Shown here piece by piece: positions 42,700-51,921 of a DNA stretch of 64,000 nt; position 1 is the stretch's first letter; every line of letters starts with the position of its first letter. This DNA is from Halobacillus litoralis (GTDB taxonomy: Bacteria; Bacillota; Bacilli; Bacillales; Halobacillaceae). Made by a program: the position numbers and the translations under genes. The notes under the pieces are model-generated. The model saw only the letters and a program-made list of their open reading frames with translations, did no database searches and had not been told where the DNA came from. Location: contig NZ_WMEW01000013.1 in assembly GCF_009856355.1 (NCBI RefSeq), positions 41,064 to 105,063 of the forward strand, in the 5' to 3' direction.

Positions 42700-44070
42700 A
42701 TGACAAACCAACCCGCACATAAACATTCAAAAAAGAAGAAGAGGGCCGCTCTCTACCAGACCTTATGGAAGTGGCACTTTTACGCAGGTCTTATCTTCGC
42801 CCCTTTTCTACTGATTCTGGCAGTTACAGGAGCTGTCTATTTGTTCAAGCCGCAGATTGAAACATTCCTTTACAGTGATTATTATCAGGTCACTGAGTCA
42901 GGGGAAGAAGTATCAGCAGCCGAACAGGTTCAGGCGGCTGAAGCAGAATATCCAAGCGCCGTCACCACCGCTTTCAGACCCGGAGAATCTCCTACCCGCT
43001 CTAGTGAAGTCAAACTTCAGAACGGAGGAGACAGCCTCACTGTCTTTGTTAACCCCTACTCAGGCGAAACGATGGGATCATTGAACGATGAGGATCGAAT
43101 CATGGATAAAATCGAGGGAATTCACGGAGAGCTGATGGCGGGAACGACAGGCGACCGGATCGTCGAACTGGCCGCCAGCTGGGCCGTCGTTTTAATTGGG
43201 ACAGGTCTGTACCTATGGCTCCCCAATAGAAAGAAAGGTCCTGGAGGCGTATGGTTTCCACGGCTGAACAAAGGGAAAAAAATCTTCCGCCGCGATTTAC
43301 ATGCTGTCCCTGCCTTTTGGATTTCTGCCGGCATGCTGTTCTTAATCATGACCGGACTGCCATGGTCTGGATTTTGGGGAACCAACTTTCAGAATATGGC
43401 TACGAATACTGGAGAAGGATATCCCCCTTCCATATGGACAGGCAGTGCTCCAACCTCCGATATTGAAACAAAAGATATCGCAGAGGTGCCATGGGCAGCG
43501 GAAACCCTGGATGTACCAGTTTCTGACATCCAGGGTCTTACCCCCGTTTCAATTAATGATGTTGTTCAAAAGGCAGAGCAGCTGGATGTTCATTCGTCAT
43601 ACAGCGTTTATTATCCAGACACCCCGGAAGGTGTCTATACTTTATCAGCCTTTCCGCCGCGGGCCCAGGATGAAGCTACTGTTCATATCGACCAGTATAC
43701 CGGTGCTGTCCTTGCCAATTATCAGTTTGACGACTATGGATGGCTCGGCAAAACGGTCGCTCTCGGAATCACCCTTCATAAAGGAACACAGTTCGGCTTA
43801 TTTAATCAACTACTGAGCCTGTTGATCTGTCTTGGCATCATACTGGTAGTTGTCAGCGGCTTTTATTTATGGTTGAAGAAGAATCCCGGACACGGGATAG
43901 GGGCTCCAAAAGAAATGGATAACAAAAGCAGCAAACCATTTTTCGTTTTACTCATTGTTCTGGGCTTACTCTTTCCTCTGGCTGGGATGTCTTTGTTGAT
44001 CGCTTTCCTCATTGACTTATGGATTATTAGAAGAGTGGCTCCTTTAAGGAGGTTTTTCCATGAAGCGTAA
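42700..44070 (+). CDS. PepSY-domain membrane protein
   Basis: 456 aa. Four membrane helices: one near residues 25-50, a pair around 150-225, and C-terminal ones. Opening WKWHFYAGLIFAPFLLILAVTGAVYLF is diagnostic of the PepSY-associated TM family, related to iron-siderophore reductases and to YcnJ-type helpers. Followed, overlapping by 11 bases, by a YtkA/FixH-like lipoprotein, a pairing I read as a membrane redox or metal-handling unit. I see no Fur box upstream. Confidence 0.82.
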   Translation: MTNQPAHKHSKKKKRAALYQTLWKWHFYAGLIFAPFLLILAVTGAVYLFKPQIETFLYSDYYQVTESGEEVSAAEQVQAAEAEYPSAVTTAFRPGESPTRSSEVKLQNGGDSLTVFVNPYSGETMGSLNDEDRIMDKIEGIHGELMAGTTGDRIVELAASWAVVLIGTGLYLWLPNRKKGPGGVWFPRLNKGKKIFRRDLHAVPAFWISAGMLFLIMTGLPWSGFWGTNFQNMATNTGEGYPPSIWTGSAPTSDIETKDIAEVPWAAETLDVPVSDIQGLTPVSINDVVQKAEQLDVHSSYSVYYPDTPEGVYTLSAFPPRAQDEATVHIDQYTGAVLANYQFDDYGWLGKTVALGITLHKGTQFGLFNQLLSLLICLGIILVVVSGFYLWLKKNPGHGIGAPKEMDNKSSKPFFVLLIVLGLLFPLAGMSLLIAFLIDLWIIRRVAPLRRFFHEA

Positions 44071-44524
44071 CACGTTGTTCATTCTGGTCGTTTCTCTGGT
44101 GCTCCTGACAGGATGTCAGCTGAGAGAAGATGCCGCTTCCCTTTATAAGGAGGAAAACCCTCTGGAGGCAGAAATCTCCGTCCCAGATGATCTGGTTAAG
44201 GGCGGATCGGCTGCCATTACGGTCACCCTTACTCAAAACGGGCAGCCTGTAAAAGATCCCGACTTCATTCATATGAACTGGACCCGTCCGGATGGAACGT
44301 CCGTGGGCATGAGATCGATGAGGAACCTAAAGGACGGTTCCTACCGTTCAGAACAAAGCCTCGAATTCGATGGCCTGTATTTTCTAAAGGTGCATGCATC
44401 AAATGAAGGATCGACCATTACACCAACCAGACAGGTTGTCGTGGGTCAACTGACACCCGAAGATATCCAGTATCTTCAGGAACAGGCTCCCGCCGATATC
44501 AAAAACCATGAAGGACACCATTAA
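44060..44524 (+). CDS. YtkA/FixH-like lipoprotein
   Basis: 154 aa. Signal peptide and lipobox LLTGC (Cys 19). The domain with EISVPDDLVKGGSAAITVTLTQNGQPVKD (in parts) and GLYFLKVHAS resembles the YtkA-like beta sandwich; the C-terminus is His-rich (NHEGHH), which could bind metal. AAGGAGGTTTTTCC precedes the ATG inside the end of the PepSY gene, so the two are translationally coupled. Confidence 0.7.
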   Translation: MKRNTLFILVVSLVLLTGCQLREDAASLYKEENPLEAEISVPDDLVKGGSAAITVTLTQNGQPVKDPDFIHMNWTRPDGTSVGMRSMRNLKDGSYRSEQSLEFDGLYFLKVHASNEGSTITPTRQVVVGQLTPEDIQYLQEQAPADIKNHEGHH

Positions 44525-44537
44525 AGAAAGGAAGGGT

Positions 44538-44982
44538 GTAGAAAAAGCCTGTATTAACCAGTTAGAGTTGTGCATTTTTCGTGTGAAGGGTCACTTTCCG
44601 CTTAACGGTGGATGAATGCCGCGGGCACGCCCTCAGCTGACTTGGCCTGTGCTGTTCCCGCAGGCATCACCACCGAACGCTCCTCGTGCCGACGTTAGCA
44701 TATATAGGAGAGAGATTGTGCCCTGCGCAGGATCGCAGATTCAAAAGAACAGGCGCTGATGACCGCTGCCTGAAGGAGTATGAAAAACATTGCCCTCCAT
44801 CCAACAAGGGCGAGCGGGGTGAAGAAGAATCTTTGTCGAATTGAAAGATTTCCAAAGGAGCGGTGCCCCTTCCACTCCTGCGGAAGAACGAGTGGTCCGA
44901 GATCGCCGAGCGTGGGCTTTGCGAGGAAGCTCGGGCGCTCGTCCGCGGAAAGGGAAGGGGCTTTCGCTCCTGGCGGTAAGAA
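44538..44982. repeat. Long composite intergenic repeat, copy A
   Basis: Starts GTAGAAAAAGCCTGTATTAA and ends CTTTCGCTCCTGGCGGTAAG. The same ends and several inner blocks occur in copy B (53276-53662): ATATATAGGAGAGAGATTGT, CGGTGCCCCTTCCACTCCTG, GCTCGGGCGCTCGTCCGCGG. The core GGATGAATGCCGCGGGCACG is shared with copies C and D. Short reading frames inside are not genes. Confidence 0.75.
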
Positions 44983-44986
44983 GGAA

Positions 44987-45058
44987 AAAAAGCTTGTAAA
45001 GAAACAGGAGTTTCTTTACAAGCTGAAAGGAAGGCTGTTCCACAGCCTTCCTTTCTTC
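44987..45058. terminator. Double hairpin terminator between repeat A and 45057 gene
   Basis: AGCTTGTAAAGAAAC pairs with GTTTCTTTACAAGCT, then GAAAGGAAGGCTG pairs with CAGCCTTCCTTTC, back to back. The second overlaps the stop region of the minus-strand gene. Confidence 0.75.
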
Positions 45059-45266
45059 ATCTTTCTTTATTATGCGTTTCACGAATAAGCAGATCCAGTT
45101 TTTCTTCCAGACGGTCCAGCTGCCTTTTCTTCTTCCTTGAAGTCATCCCAACAGAAATGACACCAGCGGCAGCAGCGGCAAGAACCAGGAAAAAGATGCC
45201 CTGGACAAGCAGATCTCCTACGACCAGACTTCCGGTGGTAAAGAACTTGGCTGCAGACAGGCTCAT
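45057..45266 (-). CDS. Small membrane protein with coiled-coil tail (69 aa)
   Basis: One membrane helix (about residues 18-42, LLVQGIFFLVLAAAAAGVISVG) followed by a basic then coiled-coil tail (RKKKRQLDRLEEKLDLLIRE). Just downstream of fbp (13 bases), so likely co-transcribed. Family unknown. Confidence 0.65.
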   Translation of the reverse strand: MSLSAAKFFTTGSLVVGDLLVQGIFFLVLAAAAAGVISVGMTSRKKKRQLDRLEEKLDLLIRETHNKER

Positions 45267-45279
45267 CCCATCCTCTCCC

Positions 45280-47214
45280 TCACTTCAAATACCGGTCTTT
45301 CAAGAGCTGCTTCAAGTTATCAATATCCTCCTGAATCTCCGCTCCAACATTCGTTTCCATCACTTTTTTCCGTTCCAGTTCCTTATCTACCAGGCGTTTC
45401 ACAGACAAAACATCCGTTCCGTCACGGAGCACCTCTTCTTTGGAATTGAAGTGCTGGTGGGCTACCAGCTGCATCCCGTAGGAGTTGTACAGCAGCGTGT
45501 ACCCGGCAATTCCGGTTTTCGGCTGATAGGCTTTTGAAAACCCACCATCGATGACGACCATTTTGCCATTCGCCTTGATTGGGTTTTCCCCTTCGATTTC
45601 CTTCACGGGTGTATGACCGTTAATGATATGACCCTGGTCCGGGTTCATATCAAATTCCTCAAGAATTTTCCTGCAGATCTCTTCATCTTCACGAAGGTAA
45701 TAATACGGATTTTTCTTTTCCTTATGCGTTGACTTGTCACGGATAAAGTAACGTTCAAACGTTGTCATGGCCCGTTTACCGAACAAGGAGGAGTGCTCTC
45801 CTGTCCATAGATACCACACCATGTCTGTAGCCAGGTCATCTATAGTATTCGGATTTGCGAAGGCCTGGCGCAGAAATTTCTCAAATTGGTCAAGAAGTTC
45901 CCGGCCTGCGTACGTCTGGTTTTCGATCTTCATTTCTTCCATATTTCCATCTTCATCAATCGGAATGCACCCGTGAATGAGCAGATTGCCGTTGTATTTC
46001 AAATAGAGACTGCCTTTTTTCATTAAGAACTTCATATGTCTGGCCAGCTTCTCCGAATGCTGCACGGAGAACAACAGTTTATCGATCACTTCCTGCTCTT
46101 CGGGAAGCAGACGAGCCGGGTCCTCCGGATCAATGGTCGCAAAACAGGTATTTTCCAACGGATACGTTGTTCCCTGCAGCGTAATTTCCTGACGCTCATA
46201 ATCGACCTTTTCAAGAAGACGGCGTTCATCCATATTGAAATAGGGGCGGCGTTTGATGATTGGACTTTCCAGCTTGAACTGAATCATGGCAATGGCCTGA
46301 TGGATTTTAGAAATCTGGACGATTTCATCCTCTGAGGGCTGATAGCCGGATTGGATCTTCGGACGGAAAGGAGCGTTATCATCATAGTACTTTTCGGCGA
46401 GCGTCATAAGCGGACGCAGATTGATCCCGTACATATCCTCGATAATATCGAGGTTATTGTAGCGGGCGCAGATACGGATGATATTAGCCAGGCATACCTG
46501 GGAGCCGGCATACGCGCCGATCCAAAGCACATCGTGGTTCCCCCACTGGATATCAAGCGAATGGTAGTTCATCAATGTTTCCATAATTTTATCCGGCTCA
46601 GGACCCCGGTCGTATATATCCCCGACCACATGAAGATGATCAACGACGAGACGCTGCGTCGTATAGGAAAGGCCGATAAGAAGCTGATCCGCCTGATCGA
46701 GGGAAATCAGCTGCTGAACGATTTTATTATAGTAGGATTCTTTATTCGCAAAATCTTCGGTTTTATAGAGCAGTTCTTCCACGATGTAGACGAAAGGCTC
46801 GGGAAGGGCTTTGCGGAGCTTGGAGCGGGTGTACTTCGAAGAAGCATAGGAAATCAGTTTGATCATCCGCTCAATCATGACCTCATACCAGAGCTCCAGG
46901 TCCTCCCTCCGGTCAAAGGAATTTTTAATGCGCTGCATTTTTTCTTCAGGATAATAAATCAACGTGGCGAATTCGTTCAATTCCTGTTCAGAAAGAATGC
47001 CTTTGTACAGATCACTGATCTTTTCACGGACCTTGCCTGATCCATTGCGGAGTACGTGCTGAAAGGCCTGGTATTCCCCGTGCAGATCGCTGACGAAGTG
47101 CTCCGTTCCTTTAGGAAGGTTCTGGACAGCCTTTAAATTGATCAGTTCTGTAATCACTTTCTCTTCACTATCGTATTCCTTGGCAAGAAGTTCTAAGTAT
47201 TTATCCTTTAACAC
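45280..47214 (-). CDS. fbp: Fructose-1,6-bisphosphatase, class III
   Basis: 644 aa, the length of Firmicutes class III enzymes. Metallophosphatase motifs: [37 protein letters not shown] and [10 protein letters not shown]. Converts fructose-1,6-bisphosphate to fructose-6-phosphate in gluconeogenesis. The first gene of a short transcript with the small membrane protein. Confidence 0.95.
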   Translation of the reverse strand: MLKDKYLELLAKEYDSEEKVITELINLKAVQNLPKGTEHFVSDLHGEYQAFQHVLRNGSGKVREKISDLYKGILSEQELNEFATLIYYPEEKMQRIKNSFDRREDLELWYEVMIERMIKLISYASSKYTRSKLRKALPEPFVYIVEELLYKTEDFANKESYYNKIVQQLISLDQADQLLIGLSYTTQRLVVDHLHVVGDIYDRGPEPDKIMETLMNYHSLDIQWGNHDVLWIGAYAGSQVCLANIIRICARYNNLDIIEDMYGINLRPLMTLAEKYYDDNAPFRPKIQSGYQPSEDEIVQISKIHQAIAMIQFKLESPIIKRRPYFNMDERRLLEKVDYERQEITLQGTTYPLENTCFATIDPEDPARLLPEEQEVIDKLLFSVQHSEKLARHMKFLMKKGSLYLKYNGNLLIHGCIPIDEDGNMEEMKIENQTYAGRELLDQFEKFLRQAFANPNTIDDLATDMVWYLWTGEHSSLFGKRAMTTFERYFIRDKSTHKEKKNPYYYLREDEEICRKILEEFDMNPDQGHIINGHTPVKEIEGENPIKANGKMVVIDGGFSKAYQPKTGIAGYTLLYNSYGMQLVAHQHFNSKEEVLRDGTDVLSVKRLVDKELERKKVMETNVGAEIQEDIDNLKQLLKDRYLK

Positions 47215-47322
47215 GATGGCTCCTCCTCTCCCGCCGGTTTGGCAGGTTCGATATCTTATATAAAAAGTATAGCAGGTTTTTATATGGACCGCGCGCCTCG
47301 GTTTCCGAAGCGGCAGCGGAGA

Positions 47323-47517
47323 CTATCCGATATAGGAAATGTAGACAAACGTCCCGATCCATAAAGCAGCCGCTCCCTGCATAACCCGATAAAGCCCGGT
47401 TTCAAACCATGTCAGCTTCCTCTGCTTCTTCGTCTTTCTTATCTGCAGGATGGAAAGCAGACTGCATAGAAGCAGAACCGCAATGGCAAACTCATACAGA
47501 CTTTCTATTGTGCCCAT
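47323..47517 (-). CDS. Hypothetical membrane protein (64 aa)
   Basis: Two hydrophobic helices (5-25, 45-63) with a basic loop (IRKTKKQRKL). No family recognised. On the same strand as the next small membrane gene. Confidence 0.55.
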   Translation of the reverse strand: MGTIESLYEFAIAVLLLCSLLSILQIRKTKKQRKLTWFETGLYRVMQGAAALWIGTFVYISYIG

Positions 47518-47594
47518 TCTTCTCCTCCTCGTTCCAAACGGTCAAAGCCGCGGGATGTCCGGAAGCTCGTAAAAGCGCACTCCGATTGTCTTTC

Positions 47595-47768
47595 CTAAAA
47601 AAGCAACGTTAAAACATCAATAAAGAACGGAGCAAAAAGCAGAAATCCCGCTCCGAATAAAAGGATATAAAGGATTTTCGTTACGGGAGGCCGGTTTTCC
47701 ATTCGATCCATTCTTTCGTTCAGTTCCTTCAGCTCCTGAATGATTTCCTCATGCTGCTTCTCTGTCAT
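47595..47768 (-). CDS. Small membrane protein with N-terminal coiled coil (57 aa)
   Basis: MTEKQHEEIIQELKELNERM (helical, charged), MENRPPVTK, then a membrane helix ILYILLFGAGFLLFAPFFI. TTTTGGAGGTAAAG gives the start. Family unknown. Confidence 0.6.
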   Translation of the reverse strand: MTEKQHEEIIQELKELNERMDRMENRPPVTKILYILLFGAGFLLFAPFFIDVLTLLF

Positions 47769-47865
47769 CTTTACCTCCAAAAAAAATTGTATGTAAGGGA
47801 TGATTCCTGTTTTCTATTGTTTCAAAAAAACCGTGAACTGGCAATTCCATCCACCCGGATGGAAT

Positions 47866-47896
47866 AAAAAAAGAGACCCTCTCCAGGGATCTCGTT
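47866..47896 (-). terminator. Terminator after cwlJ-like gene
   Basis: GAGATCCCTGGAGAGGGTCTC hairpin followed by TTTTTTT on the minus strand. Confidence 0.75.
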
Positions 47897-47904
47897 TGTA
47901 ACGC

Positions 47905-48348
47905 TCAGCTTCCAATATAGACACTATCACAGGTCCCCGGCGACGGCTCATAATAACAGTGCTGCTTGTATTGTCCCGCAAAGGGCTGGCCGTACCATGT
48001 GTCAGGACATGGGGCGTAGGGGTTGAAATACCAAAGGGCATATTTAGCCGGGTGCTGGCGCCAGTAATCCAGGTTCTTTTTCGCCAGCCTTTTTTCTGTG
48101 GAACGTGCCCGGTTATAGAACATGTTTCCTTTTTGAACAGCTTCAAACGAATAGTTCCCGCCCTGAACCTGATAAATAACATCATTGATGTTCCGCACAT
48201 TTCTAAAATCCAGACAATCCGACTTCGCCCTGTTTACAATGACGTTCCCAACGTACAACATCCCCTGCTTCCCTTCCCCTATGGCTTCTGCACGCATCAT
48301 CCGGGCCATTAAGGAAACATCTGAATCGTTGTATTGAATTCTCGGCAT
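47905..48348 (-). CDS. cwlJ: CwlJ-type spore cortex-lytic hydrolase
   Basis: 147 aa hydrolase-2 (SleB/CwlJ) domain without signal peptide, as for CwlJ. Catalytic Glu region RAEAIGEGKQGMLYVGNVIVNR (in parts), then NINDVIYQVQGGNYSFEAVQ and the WYFNPYAPCPDTW segment. CwlJ is made in the mother cell, sits in the coat, and breaks cortex peptidoglycan in germination. The start was set by CGAGGTGAGGAT. The usual partner gerQ is not adjacent, so the paralogue is uncertain. Confidence 0.82.
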   Translation of the reverse strand: MPRIQYNDSDVSLMARMMRAEAIGEGKQGMLYVGNVIVNRAKSDCLDFRNVRNINDVIYQVQGGNYSFEAVQKGNMFYNRARSTEKRLAKKNLDYWRQHPAKYALWYFNPYAPCPDTWYGQPFAGQYKQHCYYEPSPGTCDSVYIGS

Positions 48349-48555
48349 ATCCTCACCTCGACTATTAGTGTATGAAAAAAGCCGCCGGTGATGAATAAAC
48401 AAGTTCCACCGCCTCAAAAGGTTTACCCCGCCGGCATATCAGCAGGTCCCGGCAGATGGCCTTCCTGCATGCTTGAGATGCCGACGAAGTAAACGGCATC
48501 CCTGGAGATGGACAACCCACTGGTTTCCTATGGAAATCTTTTCAAGCGGACGCGT

Positions 48556-49518
48556 TCATCGATCAGCGTGAACGTTTGGATGCACCATGGTTTTCAAGGA
48601 AGCGGCTGTGTCCGCGAGCGCTTGTTCCGCCCGGTCCACGGTTCCTGCCATATTGATAAAACTGTGGACGAGGTCTTCGAAGTGAAGTCTTTCTGCACGC
48701 ACCCCCGCTTCCTGCAGCTGCCTGTGATACGCCGCCGCCTCTTCCCGGAGGGGATCGAAATGGGCGGTGACAAGTACGGTTTCAGGAAGGCCTTGTTTAT
48801 CCTCCATGCGAAGCGGAGAGACCTCCACCTTCCCACCCTCTTCCTCGTTGTTTAAATAATGATTGAAAAACCACTTCATTTTCTCGGTTGTCAAGTTATA
48901 TCGAAAGTTTTCCAGATAACTGTCCGTTGAAAAATCGTAGTTAAGGACCGGCGTGATCAACAGCTGTCCTTGAATAGAAACATCCCGGCTGCCTTTATAA
49001 TACCCGGAGACGGCTGCGGCCAGATTGCCTCCGGAGCTCTCCCCGCCTACGTACAGGGGGACCTCGGGCCATTGCCGGCGCGCCTCTAAGACAGACTCAA
49101 GCGCATCCTCATAAGCAGCTGGGAATTTATGCTCCGGTGCCAGCCGATACCCAACCGAGACAACAATGATTTCTGAATGAACAGCAAGATAACGACAGGC
49201 AGAATCGGCACTGTCGATGTCCCCGAACACCCATCCACCGCCATGGAAATAGACGAGAACCGGGAGATTTCCCCTGCCTGAAGGTGTATAGATGCGGACC
49301 GGAATGGAATGCCCTTGGGAAGCCCTGATGGAATCATCCCTGGTTTCTACACCATGGACAGGGATTTCAGGAAAATAAGTACGGGCAATCTTGTAGTACT
49401 CGCGGGATTGCCGGGGCGTCAGCACATCCAAAGGAGGATGGTGGAGTTCTTTCATTTTGCTGCTGATTTTATGTAGCAGGGCGGATACTTGTTCATTTAC
49501 TTCAACCGTTTTTTCCAT
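48556..49518 (-). CDS. Alpha/beta hydrolase of the hormone-sensitive lipase family
   Basis: 320 aa. Oxyanion motif HGGGW (92-96), nucleophile S161 in GGESSGG, Asp in AHFDPL and His in EDLVHSF. Carboxylesterase or lipase-like. It overlaps the acetyltransferase gene upstream by 17 bases, and so lies behind the same Fur box. It may therefore be an iron-induced esterase (for example cutting a siderophore or an acyl group), but no siderophore-esterase motif is distinctive. Confidence 0.82.
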   Translation of the reverse strand: MEKTVEVNEQVSALLHKISSKMKELHHPPLDVLTPRQSREYYKIARTYFPEIPVHGVETRDDSIRASQGHSIPVRIYTPSGRGNLPVLVYFHGGGWVFGDIDSADSACRYLAVHSEIIVVSVGYRLAPEHKFPAAYEDALESVLEARRQWPEVPLYVGGESSGGNLAAAVSGYYKGSRDVSIQGQLLITPVLNYDFSTDSYLENFRYNLTTEKMKWFFNHYLNNEEEGGKVEVSPLRMEDKQGLPETVLVTAHFDPLREEAAAYHRQLQEAGVRAERLHFEDLVHSFINMAGTVDRAEQALADTAASLKTMVHPNVHADR

Positions 49519-50128
49519 GAAGAGCCTCCTTTCCTTCTTTAGTTTGAAAGGAAACGTGAATACCCCGCTTGTTACGGACTTGTTCAACGGTCTGTTTCTC
49601 TCCGGCAATCAAAGCCGCCCGCTTATGAGGAAGATGAACGCGATGAAGAACTTCCCCGCCCAGTCCCTTCATGATGGGAAGGATGATCCTGTTACGGATA
49701 TCCGGTTCTCCAATGATTCGTTCTGTTTCGTAAGTGAAGAATAAAAATTGAATCATAGACTGCAGCAGCTGCCTTCCTGCCTGCTTGTTCAAATACTTCT
49801 CAGGGCCGACAAGGACATGCATGCCAAGGTCTCCCTCACGGTGATCGTAGTAGTGATGAACAGGGTCATCCGCAGCTCTGTAGGCAATTAAGTAGCCTGC
49901 CGGTTCTCCATTCCAATCTACAAGGTAACAATCTTTATGTTCGGCTGTAATGGATGACTCCACCCATTCCTTGAATGGTTCCATCGGCAGATCGAGCTGC
50001 CAGAAGGGAGCGATGTGCTTCTGATGCATCCACGCATAAAGTGTGTCCGCATCCTCTAACCTCAATGGCCGGAACGTAAAAACATCTTTCTTTTCCAGTT
50101 CCGTGATTTCTACGTCAGTGATTTTCAA
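49502..50128 (-). CDS. Siderophore-type hydroxylamine N-acyltransferase (IucB/RhbD-like GNAT)
   Basis: 208 aa. It fits the acyltransferase family that acylates N6-hydroxylysine or hydroxy-diamines in hydroxamate siderophores: FRPLRLEDADTLYAWMHQKHIAPFW (in parts), DLGMHVLVGPEKYLN, then IIGEPDIRNRIIL and the L/H-x-P-H-K-R-A tail. Behind a near-perfect Fur box, so iron-regulated. No siderophore synthetase or N-hydroxylase gene is beside it. Confidence 0.78.
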   Translation of the reverse strand: MKITDVEITELEKKDVFTFRPLRLEDADTLYAWMHQKHIAPFWQLDLPMEPFKEWVESSITAEHKDCYLVDWNGEPAGYLIAYRAADDPVHHYYDHREGDLGMHVLVGPEKYLNKQAGRQLLQSMIQFLFFTYETERIIGEPDIRNRIILPIMKGLGGEVLHRVHLPHKRAALIAGEKQTVEQVRNKRGIHVSFQTKEGKEALHGKNG

Positions 50129-50147
50129 TACGTCAACCCCTTATTAA

Positions 50148-50168
50148 TGAAAATGATTCTCATTATCA
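50148..50168 (-). promoter_or_regulatory. Fur box
   Basis: TGAAAATGATTCTCATTATCA: 9-bp arms TGAAAATGA and TCATTATCA around TTC, one mismatch from perfect symmetry and close to the GATAATGATAATCATTATC consensus. It lies 20 bases before the acyltransferase start, where a bound repressor would block the promoter. Confidence 0.8.
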
Positions 50169-50246
50169 CAAATTATAGAGCCTGCCGGAAAGCGTGTCAA
50201 TAAGGTACGAACCCCTCCTCCTCTGATAAAAGTGTTTAGAAAACCA

Positions 50247-50284
50247 ATAAAAAAAGCTGCCGAGAAATTCTCGACAGCCTGACA
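50247..50284 (-). terminator. Terminator after ppaC
   Basis: GGCTGTCGAGAATTTCTCGGCAGC followed by TTTTTTT on the minus strand. Almost the same sequence ends the sirtuin gene at 59143-59177. Confidence 0.85.
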
Positions 50285-50310
50285 AGGATTCAGGAGTATG
50301 CTGGATGTCC

Positions 50311-51237
50311 TTATCCAAAATACGTATTGAGTGGCGGAACTATCTGCTTCTTACGGGAGACAACGCCGCTGAGTACAGCCTGGTTCCCATCAAGGGACGT
50401 TTCAAAAGCTGCTGCTACAGCCGCTGTTTCACTTCCGACCGCAACGACCGTAGAATCACTTTCAAGGATATCCGTAACGACAAGAAGGAACAGATCCAGC
50501 CCTTTTCCGGACACGTTTTTATCCATGGCCGCTTCAAGCTCTGCCTTACGGGAAAGAACGTCGTTCGTATCCACCGTGTTCACCTGAGCGATTTCGACTT
50601 TCTTACCGCCCATATCGAATTCCTTGGCATCAAGGGAAATGAGTTCTTCGGCGGTTTTCTCACTGATATCCGCCCCAGCCTTCAACATTTTCAAGCCGTA
50701 TTCCTCTGCATCGACACCAGCGATTTGAGCAAGTTCCTCCGCTGCACGGCGGTCTTCTTCAGTGCATGTCGGAGATTTGAACAGAAGGGAATCAGAGATG
50801 ATCGCAGACAGCATCAGTCCTGCCATCGGCTTGGAAACCTCCTGACCTTTTTCCTTATAAAGCTTAAGAAGAATCGTCGCTGTACAACCGACCGGCTCTG
50901 CACGATAATACAGCGGTCCGTTCGTTTCAAAGTTGGCGATGCGGTGGTGGTCAATAACCTCAAGAACCGTCACGTCATCAATGTCTGATACACTCTGCTG
51001 GCGCTCGTTATGGTCAACAAGAATCACCTGTTCCACTTCATCAGAGACACGCTCTACAAGACGCGGTGCTTCGACGTTAAATTGATCCAGTGCGTATTGG
51101 GTTTCCCCGTTCACGTCACCAAGACGTACAGGTTCTACATCCTCTCCAAGGGCTTTTTTCAAGTCCGCATACACAAGCGCAGACGTAATCGTATCCGTAT
51201 CCGGGTTTTTATGACCGAAAATAAGAGTCTTACTCAT
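50311..51237 (-). CDS. ppaC: Manganese-dependent inorganic pyrophosphatase PpaC
   Basis: 308 aa, family II pyrophosphatase of the DHH superfamily. Metal ligands in GHKNPDTDT (H9, D13, D15), VDHN (D75) and DHH (D96-H98); C-terminal SRKKQIVP motif binds the phosphate. Hydrolyses pyrophosphate in the cytosol. Strong AAGGAAG site, own terminator. Confidence 0.95.
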   Translation of the reverse strand: MSKTLIFGHKNPDTDTITSALVYADLKKALGEDVEPVRLGDVNGETQYALDQFNVEAPRLVERVSDEVEQVILVDHNERQQSVSDIDDVTVLEVIDHHRIANFETNGPLYYRAEPVGCTATILLKLYKEKGQEVSKPMAGLMLSAIISDSLLFKSPTCTEEDRRAAEELAQIAGVDAEEYGLKMLKAGADISEKTAEELISLDAKEFDMGGKKVEIAQVNTVDTNDVLSRKAELEAAMDKNVSGKGLDLFLLVVTDILESDSTVVAVGSETAAVAAAFETSLDGNQAVLSGVVSRKKQIVPPLNTYFG

Positions 51238-51291
51238 TCAAAATCATCCTTCCTATGTAAGTTTACTTGTCCGATACGATTATAAAATAGA

Positions 51292-51708
51292 TTACCGCCT
51301 GCGTCCATTACCGCCGCTGTTTTTTGCTTCAGCGGACTCCTTCCCCGCCACTGCTGCTCCATAACCGAGCAGGACCTGGATAATCACCCCTGCATAGGGA
51401 TCGGCATGAAGCCGTTCAGGGAATATTACCGCGCCCGGAATAAAAAAAGGTACATAAAGAAATAAAAAACAGGGTAGGACATATAGGGTAAGCAGAAAAA
51501 AGGTCCGTTTTGATAAACGATAGGAAGACAGGGACACCGGAAGGGCGAGGATGATGCCTGCAGGAATGTAAACGGTCTGCATCAGCAGAAGATAATAATA
51601 AATGTGCCCCGATGCCGCGAGCTTCTGCAGATCCGGCTGAAGGACAGCTATTAAGAAAACGTAGAAAAAACAGATCAAGACTTTTCCTATATGGTGGTAT
51701 TTCGTCAT
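51292..51708 (-). CDS. Hypothetical membrane protein (138 aa)
   Basis: Four hydrophobic segments (about 8-28, 35-58, 68-95, 105-122) and a polar, basic C-terminus (KNSGGNGRRR). Starts MTKYHHIGK behind an AGGAAAGGAGCTGACC region. No family recognised. Shares the divergent gap with glnA. Confidence 0.6.
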   Translation of the reverse strand: MTKYHHIGKVLICFFYVFLIAVLQPDLQKLAASGHIYYYLLLMQTVYIPAGIILALPVSLSSYRLSKRTFFLLTLYVLPCFLFLYVPFFIPGAVIFPERLHADPYAGVIIQVLLGYGAAVAGKESAEAKNSGGNGRRR

Positions 51709-51784
51709 GACAGGTCAGCTCCTTTCCTATCATGTTTATGAAACTATCTTCATTTTCTTGCTTTACACAAGTTTCAGAATATTT

Positions 51785-51804
51785 TTTTAGGGAATTTCCT
51801 AAAA
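51785..51804. promoter_or_regulatory. 20-bp near-palindrome upstream of glnA
   Basis: TTTTAGGGAATTTCCTAAAA reads almost the same on both strands (one central pair differs). It lies 26 bases upstream of the GlnR/TnrA site, just before the likely -35 region. The binding protein is unknown; it may control glnA or the divergent membrane gene. Confidence 0.5.
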
Positions 51805-51829
51805 GAGTTTGAGATTACTCTACACTTTA

Positions 51830-51846
51830 TGTTAGAATTCCTTACA
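51830..51846 (+). promoter_or_regulatory. GlnR/TnrA operator of glnA
   Basis: TGTTAGAATTCCTTACA matches TGTNA-N7-TNACA perfectly. It overlaps a probable -10 (TAGAAT, 51833-51838), with TTGAGA (51809-51814) as -35 at 18-bp spacing. Repression by GlnR or TnrA when nitrogen is rich is expected. Confidence 0.8.
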
Positions 51847-51921
51847 TAAAGAAAAAAGAGCTACATATCCACGGTGAAATGGATACAAAACTTACAAATT
51901 ATAAAGAGAGAGGGTAAATCA

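Noticed and set aside
44667..44855. Short frame in repeat A whose product shares peptides (LSPIY, SSAPVL) with a frame in repeat B (53292-53555)
   Set aside because: The likeness comes from the repeat DNA itself. Neither frame has a ribosome binding site and the lengths differ, so they are not treated as genes.
46351..47040. 229-codon frame opposite fbp
   Set aside because: Antisense shadow of a well-recognised fructose-bisphosphatase; no start site.
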